A stretch of DNA of 39,548 nt from a virus: IMG/VR virus record IMGVR_UViG_3300042945_002935, positions 1 to 39,548 of that record. The stretch is one strand, 5' to 3'. A program made the position numbers and the translations under genes. Positions 14,185-21,325 of this stretch are shown piece by piece; the stretch's first letter is position 1, and every line of letters begins with the position of its first letter. Below the pieces are notes generated by a model that did not search any database, was not told the origin of the DNA, and was given only the letters and a program-made list of their open reading frames with translations.

Positions 14185-15719
14185 CGTCTCACGATTGTCC
14201 TGCGGGTGAAGTCGAGTTCGCGGATGCCGGTCGTCACCACGGTCGGGCGCGGCTTGGCAAAGCCCGTCTTGAGCATGCCCGCCATCTCGGCCTCGGCTAT
14301 CATCCGCAAAGCGTCGGCAGCGTGACTGGCCCAGTTGTGGACTGGCTCATTGACCACAATGCCGGTGGCGCTGCTGCGCTTGTAGGCGTAGTTGGCCAAG
14401 GCATCCAATCCACGCTCGCAGGAAGGCAGGCGGAACGAGAACCTCGGAAACATTTGCAGGCAGGCATTGATCCCGATCCAGATGTCGTGCGTCCTTGGCA
14501 GGACGCGCACGTTGGCCAGACCGGCCTCGGTGTAGACTTGGGCGTCCGCCTTGCCGCTGGTGCGAGTCGCCGCGGCATCGTGAGGCAGGAAGTGCGTTCC
14601 GTAGCTGTAGCCTTTGGCCAGCATGTGGCCGACGCGCTGGACAGGAGTCATGTCCAGATCCATGTCGCAGTCAATCACGCGGATCTCGTTGCCGCCGATC
14701 ACTTGAAAATACCAGACCACCGTATTAACCGGACTGCCCAGATCCCACGCGGTGTGGACGAGCGTGCTGTTGTCAGTCTTGAACGCGCTGATCGCACCGG
14801 AGGCGCGGAGCTTGTCCAGTTCGCCCGCGTAGATTGCGCCCTCGACCGGACTCTTGAAGCACTCGTCGAGCGTCGTCGGGAACTCGCGGAAGATGAAGAG
14901 GCCAAGGTCGCGGGACTGGCGGTCATACCAGAGGCGCTGCTGGTCACTAAAAGTGTGGCCTGTTTGTGACTGCATCTGGTCAAGGTATTGACTGATTGCT
15001 GGACTGATCGTGGCCACATCGCCCTCGACCACATAGGTCGGATCTTTCCACCACGGGAAGAAGACCACGCGCCAATCCTTGTCCGTCTTGGCCGCTTCCG
15101 GCGTCTCCAAGGCACCCTTGACGATTTCCCACAAGTGGCCCCCTCTCCCACCCTTCCAAGTAGTTTCAATGATGATCCGGCCATGCTCGGCGCTGGGGAT
15201 CGCGCCGGTCAGAATTTCCTCACTGCGCCGCGGGTCATCCGCTTGGATAACTCCCCACTCGGAGAGGTGCAGCCAGTTGTTCGTGCCGCCGCGGGCGCGT
15301 AGACCGGCAAAGAACGACGACGCGGCCTCTCCGGCCACGCTGACCTCAAGGATGCTGCCGCTGTCGCGCACCTTCTCAATGCACTGCAAGGCGACCGGAG
15401 GGAGGTTGTCCAAGGCGACCTTGGCAATAGTGGCCAACTTGCGCTCGGCATCTGCCGCGGTCTGATCGACAAGGCTGCACTGGGTGCCAGCGTTCCAAAG
15501 CATCTGATCGGTGAGTAAGACGTCGAGCGCGGTAGACATGCCCAGACGGCGCGCTTTCAAGATGATGAGGCGCTTGACGCCCTCTTTGAAAAGCATGTCG
15601 TAGACCCGTTGCTGCTCCGGCCTCGGCGCAAACTTGATGATGCGCCCGTCGTCGGCCCGCTTGATGTGATACAGATTGCGAAGCCGCCAAAGCGGGTTGG
15701 CCAAGTCGTCGGTCGTCAC
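14181..15719 (-). CDS. Terminase large subunit
   Basis: This 512-residue protein begins MTTDDLANPLWRLRNLYHIK. The ATPase half has a variant Walker A, LKARRLGMST at about 54-63, and a Walker-B-like LHLSEWG around 150. The C-terminal nuclease half has HTAWDLGSPVNTVVWYF (first acidic residue near 325), VIDCDMDLD, HFLPHDAA and a late HAADALRM block. Together these mark a phage DNA-packaging motor with ATPase and RNase H-like nuclease. The length is typical. The start overlaps the small-subunit stop (ATGA). The packaging strategy (cos or headful) cannot be read from the sequence. Confidence 0.93.
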   Translation of the reverse strand: MTTDDLANPLWRLRNLYHIKRADDGRIIKFAPRPEQQRVYDMLFKEGVKRLIILKARRLGMSTALDVLLTDQMLWNAGTQCSLVDQTAADAERKLATIAKVALDNLPPVALQCIEKVRDSGSILEVSVAGEAASSFFAGLRARGGTNNWLHLSEWGVIQADDPRRSEEILTGAIPSAEHGRIIIETTWKGGRGGHLWEIVKGALETPEAAKTDKDWRVVFFPWWKDPTYVVEGDVATISPAISQYLDQMQSQTGHTFSDQQRLWYDRQSRDLGLFIFREFPTTLDECFKSPVEGAIYAGELDKLRASGAISAFKTDNSTLVHTAWDLGSPVNTVVWYFQVIGGNEIRVIDCDMDLDMTPVQRVGHMLAKGYSYGTHFLPHDAAATRTSGKADAQVYTEAGLANVRVLPRTHDIWIGINACLQMFPRFSFRLPSCERGLDALANYAYKRSSATGIVVNEPVHNWASHAADALRMIAEAEMAGMLKTGFAKPRPTVVTTGIRELDFTRRTIVRR

Positions 15720-16120
15720 GCCGGTTTGTCGCTGGCTTTCACGATCCCGCGGAAGACGCCAACAAACTCGTCGGTGAGGTCATGCTTGACCTCTTGTTTC
15801 TCGGCCTCGGCCAGACCCAGCAGCTTGACCAGTTCGCGCACGGCTCCGGTCGCGGCGCTGCAATCCTCGCGGGCGTAGGCTTTGTCGTGGATCTTCTCCA
15901 GCTTGTCCGCGGCGCGGGCAATCATGGTTTCCTTCTGCTTCATGCGCGTCTCGCGGGCGATGGGATTGGCTCGTTCGATCAGCCTTTCCGCGGTGCGCTT
16001 GCAGACTTTCCACTCACCGACAATAGCCGACACAAGTTCAGAGTAGCGGCGACCTTCTAAAACCCAGTCAGCCACCACGCTCACGCGGTGTTCCATTTCG
16101 CTGTCGGAAGTGATTGGCAT
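15716..16120 (-). CDS. Terminase small subunit
   Basis: This 134-residue protein begins MPITSDSEMEHRVSVVADWV. The N-terminal half has a helix-turn-helix-like arrangement (RRYSELVSAIVGEWKVCKRT then ERLIERA), used by small terminases to bind the packaging site. The second half is a helical oligomerisation region (AADKLEKIHDKAYA, AVRELVKLLGLAEAE). Position immediately before the large subunit, with an ATGA overlap, supports the call. The packaging site often lies in or near this gene but was not identified. Confidence 0.8.
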   Translation of the reverse strand: MPITSDSEMEHRVSVVADWVLEGRRYSELVSAIVGEWKVCKRTAERLIERANPIARETRMKQKETMIARAADKLEKIHDKAYAREDCSAATGAVRELVKLLGLAEAEKQEVKHDLTDEFVGVFRGIVKASDKPA

Positions 16121-16141
16121 GCGTCTTTTCTACTCTGTTGG

Positions 16142-16822
16142 TCAAACTAAAACCTTGACCGCTTCTGCGTTTGGTTTCCTTAAATATCCTTCCTTACTTG
16201 CTTCCGCTCCTGCCTGTGCGCTGTTCAGTCGTGGCAAATGGATCAAGTGTTCTGGATGCGGAATCACGCGATGGCACGCGATAAACGTGTCAGTGTCCTC
16301 TTCCTTGGCCACGCTCGCAGTGAAGCGCGTGTCGCCGGTTGGCAATACGCGCATGAGGTGCAAGTTGATTGCTACAGTGCCGTCGCTGCTCCGGTGGTGT
16401 CGCACCAGTTCCCCATGCCAGTGCCGCTGTTGCAGTGTCAGTGCCGTCGCTCGCGACAGCGCGTAGCCGCACCCGCCATGAATCGCCGGAAACTTGTGCG
16501 TGTCGTTGGATAGCACGCCCTGCACGCAGCCGATGGCGTGCTGCTCGTCGGGATTGACGTCGATCAGTCGCAGTTCCAAGCGCCTTGGAACAACGTAGCC
16601 GTCGTCATCGACAATGTAGAGCCAGTCGTAATGCGGCTGGAACGTATCGATGGCGTAGATAGTCTTGTCTATCGCGCTCAAGTAATCGCCGCGGCTGACT
16701 TGCTCGTCGCTGACAAAGCGGACGGTGCTGGGTTTTTGAACGTGGCGCGTCCAGTTTTCCAATAGCGGTAGCCGGTTGCGGGTGCGCTCACTGGTTTGGA
16801 TGGCGTAGTCGATTTTTACCAT
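16142..16822 (-). CDS. Fringe-like glycosyltransferase
   Basis: This 226-residue protein begins MVKIDYAIQTSERTRNRLPL. A longer frame upstream exists, but ATG 16822 overlaps the previous stop by 7 nt and gives a sensible N terminus. The series STVRFVSDEQ, YDWLYIVDDDGYVVP (DxD metal motif at 72-74), HGGCGYALSRA (115-125) and SSDGTVAI (145-152, candidate catalytic aspartate) matches the Fringe / beta-1,3-glycosyltransferase (GT31-like) plan. Such enzymes transfer sugars from nucleotide donors. In a phage the acceptor could be modified DNA, a virion protein or host surface glycan; context does not decide. Base composition is more AT-rich than nearby late genes, hinting at acquisition. Confidence 0.75.
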   Translation of the reverse strand: MVKIDYAIQTSERTRNRLPLLENWTRHVQKPSTVRFVSDEQVSRGDYLSAIDKTIYAIDTFQPHYDWLYIVDDDGYVVPRRLELRLIDVNPDEQHAIGCVQGVLSNDTHKFPAIHGGCGYALSRATALTLQQRHWHGELVRHHRSSDGTVAINLHLMRVLPTGDTRFTASVAKEEDTDTFIACHRVIPHPEHLIHLPRLNSAQAGAEASKEGYLRKPNAEAVKVLV

Positions 16823-17307
16823 GTGTATTCTGCTTGTTGCTGCAACTGCTCCATCGAAAGCAGTTCCTCTTGTTTTGCGGCATAGCCTTCGCCGTGACCA
16901 AAATTTTTCAATCGCTCTGTTCGCAACAATTCTTCGCACGGCATCATTCCGGCAAACCGATAGCGCGGAAATTCACCGATCAGCAAAACGTAAGCAGAAA
17001 CGTTTGGTTTCTTCCATTTGGCAGCAAGCAAATGCCCGCGAGGATGCTTTGTGGATTTAATGTCAACGGCCACCCCGCTTGGAAGAACGGCATCTTCTGC
17101 CGGAGTGTGTCCAACTTCCAAATCGGGATAGACGTTAAACATTTTGCAAAAAGCGATTTCTGCTCCGATGCCCTCAAGATCGGTTTGCTCATTGCTTTGC
17201 GGGCCAATCTTGGCGTTGGCAATCCCTCGCTTCCGCGCCGCCTCAAAACGGCTGCGGGCGAGAAATTTGGCCAAACGCTGTTCGGCCTCGTTAAGGGCAA
17301 TTTGCAT
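16816..17307 (-). CDS. PD-(D/E)XK nuclease-like protein
   Basis: This 163-residue protein begins MQIALNEAEQRLAKFLARSR. The arrangement fits a restriction-endonuclease-like fold: a helix with GIGAEIAFCKMF (E50), an EDAVLPSG turn, then VAVDIKSTKHPRGH (D82, K84) as the metal-binding core. The C-terminal part contains a YVLLIGEFPRYRFAG strand. Proteins of this type in phages serve as Holliday junction or structure-specific nucleases, or as host-DNA degraders; the target is unknown. The ATG shares a base with the stop of the SSB-like gene (TGATG), linking it to the recombination module. Confidence 0.72.
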   Translation of the reverse strand: MQIALNEAEQRLAKFLARSRFEAARKRGIANAKIGPQSNEQTDLEGIGAEIAFCKMFNVYPDLEVGHTPAEDAVLPSGVAVDIKSTKHPRGHLLAAKWKKPNVSAYVLLIGEFPRYRFAGMMPCEELLRTERLKNFGHGEGYAAKQEELLSMEQLQQQAEYTW

Positions 17308-17579
17308 CAGAACGGAATGTCGTCGTCAGTCGCCGGTTCGTCCGTCACCCGCGGTGCCGCCGGTTTCGGTGTGTTGTAGTTGCTGCCCTTTTCCTTTGGT
17401 TGCCACGGCGGGCCAAACTTCAGCGAGAGGAAGTCCTTCCCGCTTTTGCTGGTCTGCTCCCAAATACTAATCTCGTAATCGCGGCCTTCAATTTTGACAG
17501 GGCCGCTCCACTTGGGCGCTTTGGGGTTGTCTGATTGCCGCTCAAAGGCGGCTCCTCGGTTGTCGTCGTTGTATTGCAT
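17307..17579 (-). CDS. SSB-like protein with DDDIPF tail
   Basis: This 90-residue protein begins MQYNDDNRGAAFERQSDN. The core, KWSGPVKIEGRDYEISIWEQ then GKDFLSLKFG, resembles small OB-like strands of DUF736/SSB-like phage proteins. The last six residues, DDDIPF, equal the tip of bacterial SSB proteins, which recruits RecQ, RecO, PriA and other partners. This strongly hints at a single-strand DNA binding protein that talks to host repair enzymes. The length is short for SSB, and the OB fold is inferred only. The leader before ATG is A/C-rich (CAACACCAACACC) and has no Shine-Dalgarno site. Confidence 0.65.
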   Translation of the reverse strand: MQYNDDNRGAAFERQSDNPKAPKWSGPVKIEGRDYEISIWEQTSKSGKDFLSLKFGPPWQPKEKGSNYNTPKPAAPRVTDEPATDDDIPF

Positions 17580-17782
17580 GGTGTTGGTGTTGTGTTGATG
17601 TCGAGCGTCCCGTTGGGGAGCGCCCAGATTTGTTCGGATCGCAGATGGACAAACGCGCCGTCGCGCTCCATGACGACCGTCCAGATGTCGTTGGCCAGAT
17701 TGCTCTCGCGGCTGACGATGATCGCCCAGCCATAGCCAAGCGGCGTGTCCACGGGGAACGGGCGTTGCAGTTCCAGCATCAT
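17420..17782 (-). CDS. Small early protein, 120 residues, unknown
   Basis: The frame begins MMLELQRPFPVDTPLGYGWA, with ATG 17782 overlapping the preceding stop as ATGA. The first 70 residues (TPLGYGWAIIVSRESN, DIWTVVMERDGAFVHLRSEQ) look like a genuine compact beta-rich phage protein. From about residue 68 the frame runs 160 nt into the SSB-like gene and becomes Thr/Pro-rich, so the natural end may be altered or the overlap tolerated. No function was recognised. Confidence 0.5.
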   Translation of the reverse strand: MMLELQRPFPVDTPLGYGWAIIVSRESNLANDIWTVVMERDGAFVHLRSEQIWALPNGTLDINTTPTPCNTTTTTEEPPLSGNQTTPKRPSGAALSKLKAAITRLVFGSRPAKAGRTSSR

Positions 17783-18183
17783 GGGAAAAATGTGACGGCG
17801 CTGGGCTTCGCCATATTTGCGTATTGCGTCGTGTGCCGCATACGCACGCCGTCCACTTTGCTGCTGTCGGCCTGCGGCCTCGCGGGGCCGCAATTTGAAA
17901 ACCAGAAGCCGACACTTCGATCACGCAACCGCAACGCCTTCTGCGGCAACGGGCGTTCGTGATGCTTTCCGCGTCTGGGCGCACAGCAAAAAAATGCGGA
18001 GCGCAGACGCTGGGCCACGGCTGCGCCCCTCGGATGAGCGTCGGTTAGACCCCCGACCCATCCCGCTCCTCCTAAAGAGTTCCGGCGGGCTTCGATTAGC
18101 GTCATATCGAAGCGGCCCCCACACACATGTCGGGCGATTGCCACATGCACGTTGACACAGCCTGTTCCGCCGAAAAGTTTCAT
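17779..18183 (-). CDS. Doubtful 134-codon ORF over a hairpin-rich segment
   Basis: The ORF begins MKLFGGTGCVNVHVAIARHV and has ATGA overlaps at both ends (18183 with the 70-residue gene, 17782 with the next), the operon style of this phage, which argues that it is translated. Against this, the product is Arg/Ala/Cys-rich without recognisable fold. The DNA holds two stem-loops and a strong terminator-like hairpin with seven T, plus an internal AGGAGG-ATG in another frame. It may be a real but unusual protein, a decayed gene, or mainly an RNA element. Confidence 0.35.
   Translation of the reverse strand: MKLFGGTGCVNVHVAIARHVCGGRFDMTLIEARRNSLGGAGWVGGLTDAHPRGAAVAQRLRSAFFCCAPRRGKHHERPLPQKALRLRDRSVGFWFSNCGPARPQADSSKVDGVRMRHTTQYANMAKPSAVTFFP
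17988..18029 (-). terminator. Intrinsic terminator in hairpin-rich segment
   Basis: Reading leftwards, a stem of about nine pairs including one G-T (GGGGCGCAG with CTGCGCTCC, 14-nt loop) is followed by GCA and seven T. It would end transcripts coming from the early genes to the right before the SSB/nuclease/late genes. Confidence 0.65.
17990..18120 (-). ncRNA. Candidate structured RNA ending at terminator
   Basis: Leftward order: an 8-bp perfect stem-loop at 18113-18089 (GCTTCGAT, 9-nt loop, ATCGAAGC), a Shine-Dalgarno-like AGGAGG, a two-part hairpin at 18063-18032 (GGATG/CATCC and GTCGG/CCGAC), then the terminator hairpin with its T run. Successive hairpins ending in an intrinsic terminator fit a small RNA, a 3-prime UTR or an attenuator. 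No known RNA family was recognised. Confidence 0.4.
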
Positions 18184-18392
18184 GGGCGCTTCTTTGTTTT
18201 GACTAAACCGATACGCCGAAAATGTTGCGGGTTGCGGTGAATCCAAGCGATAACCTCGCCGGTATTGTGAACGTCGGACGCCCAGACGGCGTTGTCCGAA
18301 ACGAGCGGGCAGTGTTCGCACAGGATATTCATCACGCTCACCTCGTCGTCTTGCATGCTATAGGCAATGAAGTCTTCAAGACTGTTGGCCAT
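18180..18392 (-). CDS. Small early protein, 70 residues, unknown
   Basis: The ORF begins MANSLEDFIAYSMQDDEVSV. It is compact and acidic at first, then has NILCEHCPLVSDNAVWASDV and a basic end (GLVKTKKRP). The two cysteines and a histidine (CEHC) may bind metal, but there is no second pair. The motif copy at 18198-18209 codes for its GLVK and also lies 14 nt ahead of the next ATG (18183). No function recognised. Confidence 0.55.
   Translation of the reverse strand: MANSLEDFIAYSMQDDEVSVMNILCEHCPLVSDNAVWASDVHNTGEVIAWIHRNPQHFRRIGLVKTKKRP
18198..18209 (-). repeat. Dispersed 12-bp motif GGTTTAGTCAAA
   Basis: Exact copy at the end of the 70-residue gene, in the sense direction, 14 nt before ATG 18183. 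Confidence 0.85.
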
Positions 18393-18420
18393 GTGGCGAT
18401 TTTATGGGTGTGGTCAAATG

Positions 18421-18699
18421 TCATGCGCTCGCCTCCAGTATGGCCAAGTGCTTGATTGCATCCGTGGTGTGATCCAATGACTTGAGCAGCATGGGCCTCG
18501 CTCTGCGCCAGCGGTGCGTCCGAATTTCAAAACGCGCTTTTTTTAGCTCCCGCAACGCCAACATGATGGATTTGTCGGCATCGACGCAATCGACGTATTG
18601 CTCGCAGCAGCCAATGTGTTTCCACGGCCCCTTGCCCGCGTATCCGCGGTAATGCGGCTCGTCGCGGCGGATCTTTTCGTTGCACACTTCGCAGTTCAC
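18421..18699 (-). CDS. Small zinc-finger-like protein
   Basis: The ORF has 92 residues. I chose GTG 18699 because it overlaps the previous stop as GTGA and starts the protein at (M)NCEVCNEKIRRDEPHYRG. CxxC near the start and a later WKHIGCC provide four possible zinc ligands of a small zinc ribbon. The rest is helical and basic (ELKKARFEIRTHRWRRARP). This looks like a nucleic-acid-binding accessory protein of the early operon. The function is unknown. Confidence 0.55.
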   Translation of the reverse strand: MNCEVCNEKIRRDEPHYRGYAGKGPWKHIGCCEQYVDCVDADKSIMLALRELKKARFEIRTHRWRRARPMLLKSLDHTTDAIKHLAILEASA

Positions 18700-18974
18700 G
18701 CCGCCACCCTTTCGTAAGCATATTCCCCGCCACCCATTGGCGCTGCCGCCTTGCCCTTCCACGCATCGCAGACCCACTCGTAGCGCACAAGGTAGGCCAG
18801 TAGATAGTCATCCCACACAATCTTGCCGCGGGCCAGTGGGACATCCGCCGCGGGCAGTGGCCGCTTTTGATCAACCAGCCACGCTCCGCTTGCCTCCTGC
18901 TCGCGCTCGTAGCGTGCAGCATAAACGAAAACGTGGTCGCCAGCGTTGAGCTTTGTGCCATGCATGTCCTTCAT
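18696..18974 (-). CDS. Small early protein, 92 residues, unknown
   Basis: The ORF begins MKDMHGTKLNAGDHVFVYAA at ATG 18974, overlapping the replication gene stop as ATGA. The N-terminal LNAGDHVFVYAARYE strand pair and the later GKIVWDDYLLAYLVRYEW suggest a small beta barrel such as a YopX- or SH3-like fold, common among phage early proteins. Function unknown. Confidence 0.55.
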   Translation of the reverse strand: MKDMHGTKLNAGDHVFVYAARYEREQEASGAWLVDQKRPLPAADVPLARGKIVWDDYLLAYLVRYEWVCDAWKGKAAAPMGGGEYAYERVAA

Positions 18975-19810
18975 GCCGCCACCACCCCCTCTAACTCGCG
19001 GATCTTCTCGCGGATGCGGGCGACCTCGGCCTTGGCCTCCGGCTTCCACTCGGTTTCCCAAGGTGTCTGCGCTTTATGCTGTCGCAAACGGGGATCACCC
19101 TTCATTCGCTCCAGCTTCGCTTTTAAGGCGTCGATGCCTTGTTTGGCATCCCAGACGCCGCGGGGTTTAGTCAAAGCCGTGGCGGGGCGTTTACGCTCGT
19201 TCTCGGCCCAATGTGATGCAAAGCGTGATAGGTCATGCGGCATGGACTTGATCGGGATCGCATTTCGATCCACCCAACCCACCGCTTCGCGGGCGTCGTA
19301 ATACGCCTTGCACACTTCCGGTGTGACGCTGGCCAGTTGTCCGGCGGCGGTGACCTCCTCCAAAGTCCACCCGCGGCGGATAGATAGATCCATAGAAGAT
19401 GAAGATGAAGAAGAAGGGGTTGGTTTTTGCTTGCCGGTTTGCTTAACCAAATTCCCAAGCAAAAGCGGGTTGCCCCCCTTGCTTCCAGCCTCGGCCCGAA
19501 TCTGCCTAATCTCCTCATCGCGAACCATTCGCCGCGAAAAAATCGCGCCGTTTTCGTCGCGGGAGAACACTTTATTGTCCTCCAGTTCTTTCAATAATTT
19601 GAGGCAGGTTTGCGGCGACAAACCCACAAGTTTTGCGAGGGTTTTGTGCGAGAAACCCCTGCCGTTTTGCGTGAGTTTGCCGTATTCATCGCACTCATGG
19701 GCGATGCACATCATCTCGACCCACAGCCCTCGCGCCGCCAGCGAGCAGAGCCGGAGGCCGGAGTCGTTGCGCCAGTCCGACGGATAGAATTGGAAGGATG
19801 GGCGTTTCAC
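18971..19810 (-). CDS. Phage replication protein, DUF1376-like with winged helix
   Basis: This 279-residue protein starts at GTG 19810 (GTGA overlap with rusA) as (M)KRPSFQFYPSDWRNDSG. The FYPSDW...LRLCSLAARGLWVEMMC block is the signature of DUF1376-type phage replication proteins. A winged helix follows (KTLAKLVGLSPQTCLKLLKEL, about 52-75), then a linker with a seven-serine run coded by a GAA/GAT-rich stretch (19388-19412), and a helical C terminus. Such proteins act at the origin and load the host helicase. No polymerase or helicase is coded in the window, so host enzymes must copy the DNA. An antisense motif copy lies inside (19164-19175). Confidence 0.78.
   Translation of the reverse strand: MKRPSFQFYPSDWRNDSGLRLCSLAARGLWVEMMCIAHECDEYGKLTQNGRGFSHKTLAKLVGLSPQTCLKLLKELEDNKVFSRDENGAIFSRRMVRDEEIRQIRAEAGSKGGNPLLLGNLVKQTGKQKPTPSSSSSSSMDLSIRRGWTLEEVTAAGQLASVTPEVCKAYYDAREAVGWVDRNAIPIKSMPHDLSRFASHWAENERKRPATALTKPRGVWDAKQGIDALKAKLERMKGDPRLRQHKAQTPWETEWKPEAKAEVARIREKIRELEGVVAA
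19164..19175 (+). repeat. Dispersed 12-bp motif GGTTTAGTCAAA (within a gene)
   Basis: Exact copy inside the replication gene, on the non-coding strand; on the coding strand it encodes Leu-Thr-Lys-Pro. Confidence 0.85.
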
Positions 19811-20202
19811 AGCCTCTCCTTCATCGTAATTTCCAAATACGGATCTCCCACGCGGCACTTCTCCGCGACCAGTTGATCGACCAGCGCGTCGTCTGCAATC
19901 CAGCCAGCAGGCACCAGCGCGTCCAAGACGCCCTTGCACAAGTTGTCGAGGTCGGGACGCACCGCGTGAATGCGCTCGTTTGGCCGCGCCTTGGTCACGC
20001 GGAAGGCGAACTTGATCTTGATCAGCACCGGAAACTCCACTGGTTGCCGCGGCTTAAACTGCCGAAGCTGCAAGACCAGCGCGTCCTGCGCGTCCTTGAC
20101 CTTTTTCTTTGTGAAGAACATGGGACGACCGGCGCGAACCATCACGCCCTTCTGCTGGGCGGTGACGGTTGGTGGGTCGCCGTCGATAATTGCAGTGATC
20201 AT
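19807..20202 (-). CDS. rusA: RusA-family Holliday junction resolvase
   Basis: This 131-residue protein begins MITAIIDGDPPTVTAQQKGV at ATG 20202, overlapping the upstream stop as ATGA. RusA signatures are clear: VRPDLDNLCKGVLDAL (metal-binding D84 and D86, K90), WIADDALVDQLVAEK (D104/D105, K115), and the ending DPYLEITM. RusA dimers cut four-way junctions during recombination-dependent replication or packaging. Length matches the family (about 120-140). It lies with RecE- and RecT-like genes. The leader has ACACAATG and no Shine-Dalgarno site. Confidence 0.9.
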   Translation of the reverse strand: MITAIIDGDPPTVTAQQKGVMVRAGRPMFFTKKKVKDAQDALVLQLRQFKPRQPVEFPVLIKIKFAFRVTKARPNERIHAVRPDLDNLCKGVLDALVPAGWIADDALVDQLVAEKCRVGDPYLEITMKERL

Positions 20203-20513
20203 TGTGTGGGTTGTTTTTTGCGCCGCGGTGGGCGCGGTTTGGGCGTGGTAATCCGGCGGCGAACAAATCCCTCCGGCAGACCGATTTGAATGAGGGCGGC
20301 TTGAAGGTCGCTGTCGGAAACCTCCGCGCCGTGCTTGAGCATGTCGTCGAGCGCATCGCTGCGGTCGGGAACCATGCGGAGGGACAGCGTCTCCCACCAC
20401 ACGATCCGCGCCGCTGCGTGCCTCACGGGCAGCGCCAGCGCCATTAGACGCTGACGCCACTCCGCGGGCGTGATGCCTCGGCTCCAACGTGGAACGTAGG
20501 CTTTGTCGCTCAT
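20199..20513 (-). CDS. Small early protein, 104 residues, unknown
   Basis: The ORF begins MSDKAYVPRWSRGITPAEWR, with ATG 20513 sharing bases with the previous stop (TAATG). It is helical with WRQRLMALALPVRHAAARIVWWETL, a SDSDLQAALIQIGLPEGFV segment and a very basic tail (TTPKPRPPRRKKQPTQ) suited to nucleic acid binding. It sits between the RecE-like nuclease and RusA. No family recognised. Confidence 0.6.
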   Translation of the reverse strand: MSDKAYVPRWSRGITPAEWRQRLMALALPVRHAAARIVWWETLSLRMVPDRSDALDDMLKHGAEVSDSDLQAALIQIGLPEGFVRRRITTPKPRPPRRKKQPTQ

Positions 20514-21325
20514 TAGAGGACGCTCTCCGCTTGCTTTGCCGCCCACGCCGGTAACCCCAGCGTAGTAATGTCTTGCGTGAACGACGGCCAGTGGTCTTCG
20601 GCCATGCAGTGCTTCACCAGCGCGAGGTCACGCTGATACTGCTTGCGGCCCCACTCAATGGCTTGCTGGTCGAGCGCGTAGACGGCGACCGCAAACGGCG
20701 GCGTCTTCTCTACGCACACGAACAGGAACTCCGTCTTGTCGAGTCCCAGCAACTGGCAGAGGTCGAGGTAGTAGGCGGCTTGGACGTCGTAGCGATACAT
20801 GACGAGCGACTTCGCCATCATGTCCGCGTCTGCGCTTTGGCAGGACTTGATGTCCACGATGACGTTGCCACCCTCCGGCAGCGCATCGATCCGCGCCTTG
20901 CGAAGGACGCCGTCTTCGCCACTTGCGAATAGCGAACACTCCGTCTTCGCGTTGGCCAAGACGCGCTTGACCGCGGGGTGCGACCAGACTGACTCGCGCA
21001 TGCCGGTGATAGTGTCGGCTTCGTCTTGCGTGATGATTGCTTGCGTCTGCGCGGCCTTCCATTCCTTGCCCTCCTTTGTGGCAAAGTTCATGCCCGCGGG
21101 CTTGATCACCCACGCGCCCGCAACCGTTTCCGGTTCCAAAATGGCGCGGTGGATCATGCTGCCCAAGCGCATCGCGGGCGTCTGCTCGTCGGGGATCAAC
21201 CCGTCCAGCTTGGCCTTGAAATGTGCGGGCGTTTTGGGCGGCGCAATCCAGTCGAGCAACGATTTGCTGATCCCTTCGGCGGCGCGATACTGGCCTTCCG
21301 GTAACGAGAGGATGCCGCTGTTCAT
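20513..21325 (-). CDS. RecE-like PD-(D/E)XK exonuclease
   Basis: This 270-residue protein begins MNSGILSLPEGQYRAAEGIS. The family blocks are present: TPAMRLGSMIHRAILEP (H59, E64), RKARIDALPEGGNVIVDIKS (D147; D158-I-K160), and RYDVQAAYYLD with the QxxxY motif (Q182, Y186). This is the exodeoxyribonuclease VIII (DUF3799) type, a 5-prime to 3-prime exonuclease that makes 3-prime tails for its RecT partner, encoded directly upstream with an ATGA overlap. The length equals that of stand-alone phage versions. Confidence 0.88.
   Translation of the reverse strand: MNSGILSLPEGQYRAAEGISKSLLDWIAPPKTPAHFKAKLDGLIPDEQTPAMRLGSMIHRAILEPETVAGAWVIKPAGMNFATKEGKEWKAAQTQAIITQDEADTITGMRESVWSHPAVKRVLANAKTECSLFASGEDGVLRKARIDALPEGGNVIVDIKSCQSADADMMAKSLVMYRYDVQAAYYLDLCQLLGLDKTEFLFVCVEKTPPFAVAVYALDQQAIEWGRKQYQRDLALVKHCMAEDHWPSFTQDITTLGLPAWAAKQAESVL

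Noticed and set aside
17873-17892. Perfect 7-bp GC hairpin as terminator
   Set aside because: No T run follows it on either strand.
17921-18124. 67-codon minus-strand frame with internal AGGAGG-ATG
   Set aside because: The product is Arg/Ser-rich and it overlaps the terminator. The AGGAGG may belong to RNA structure; there is too little support to list it as a gene.
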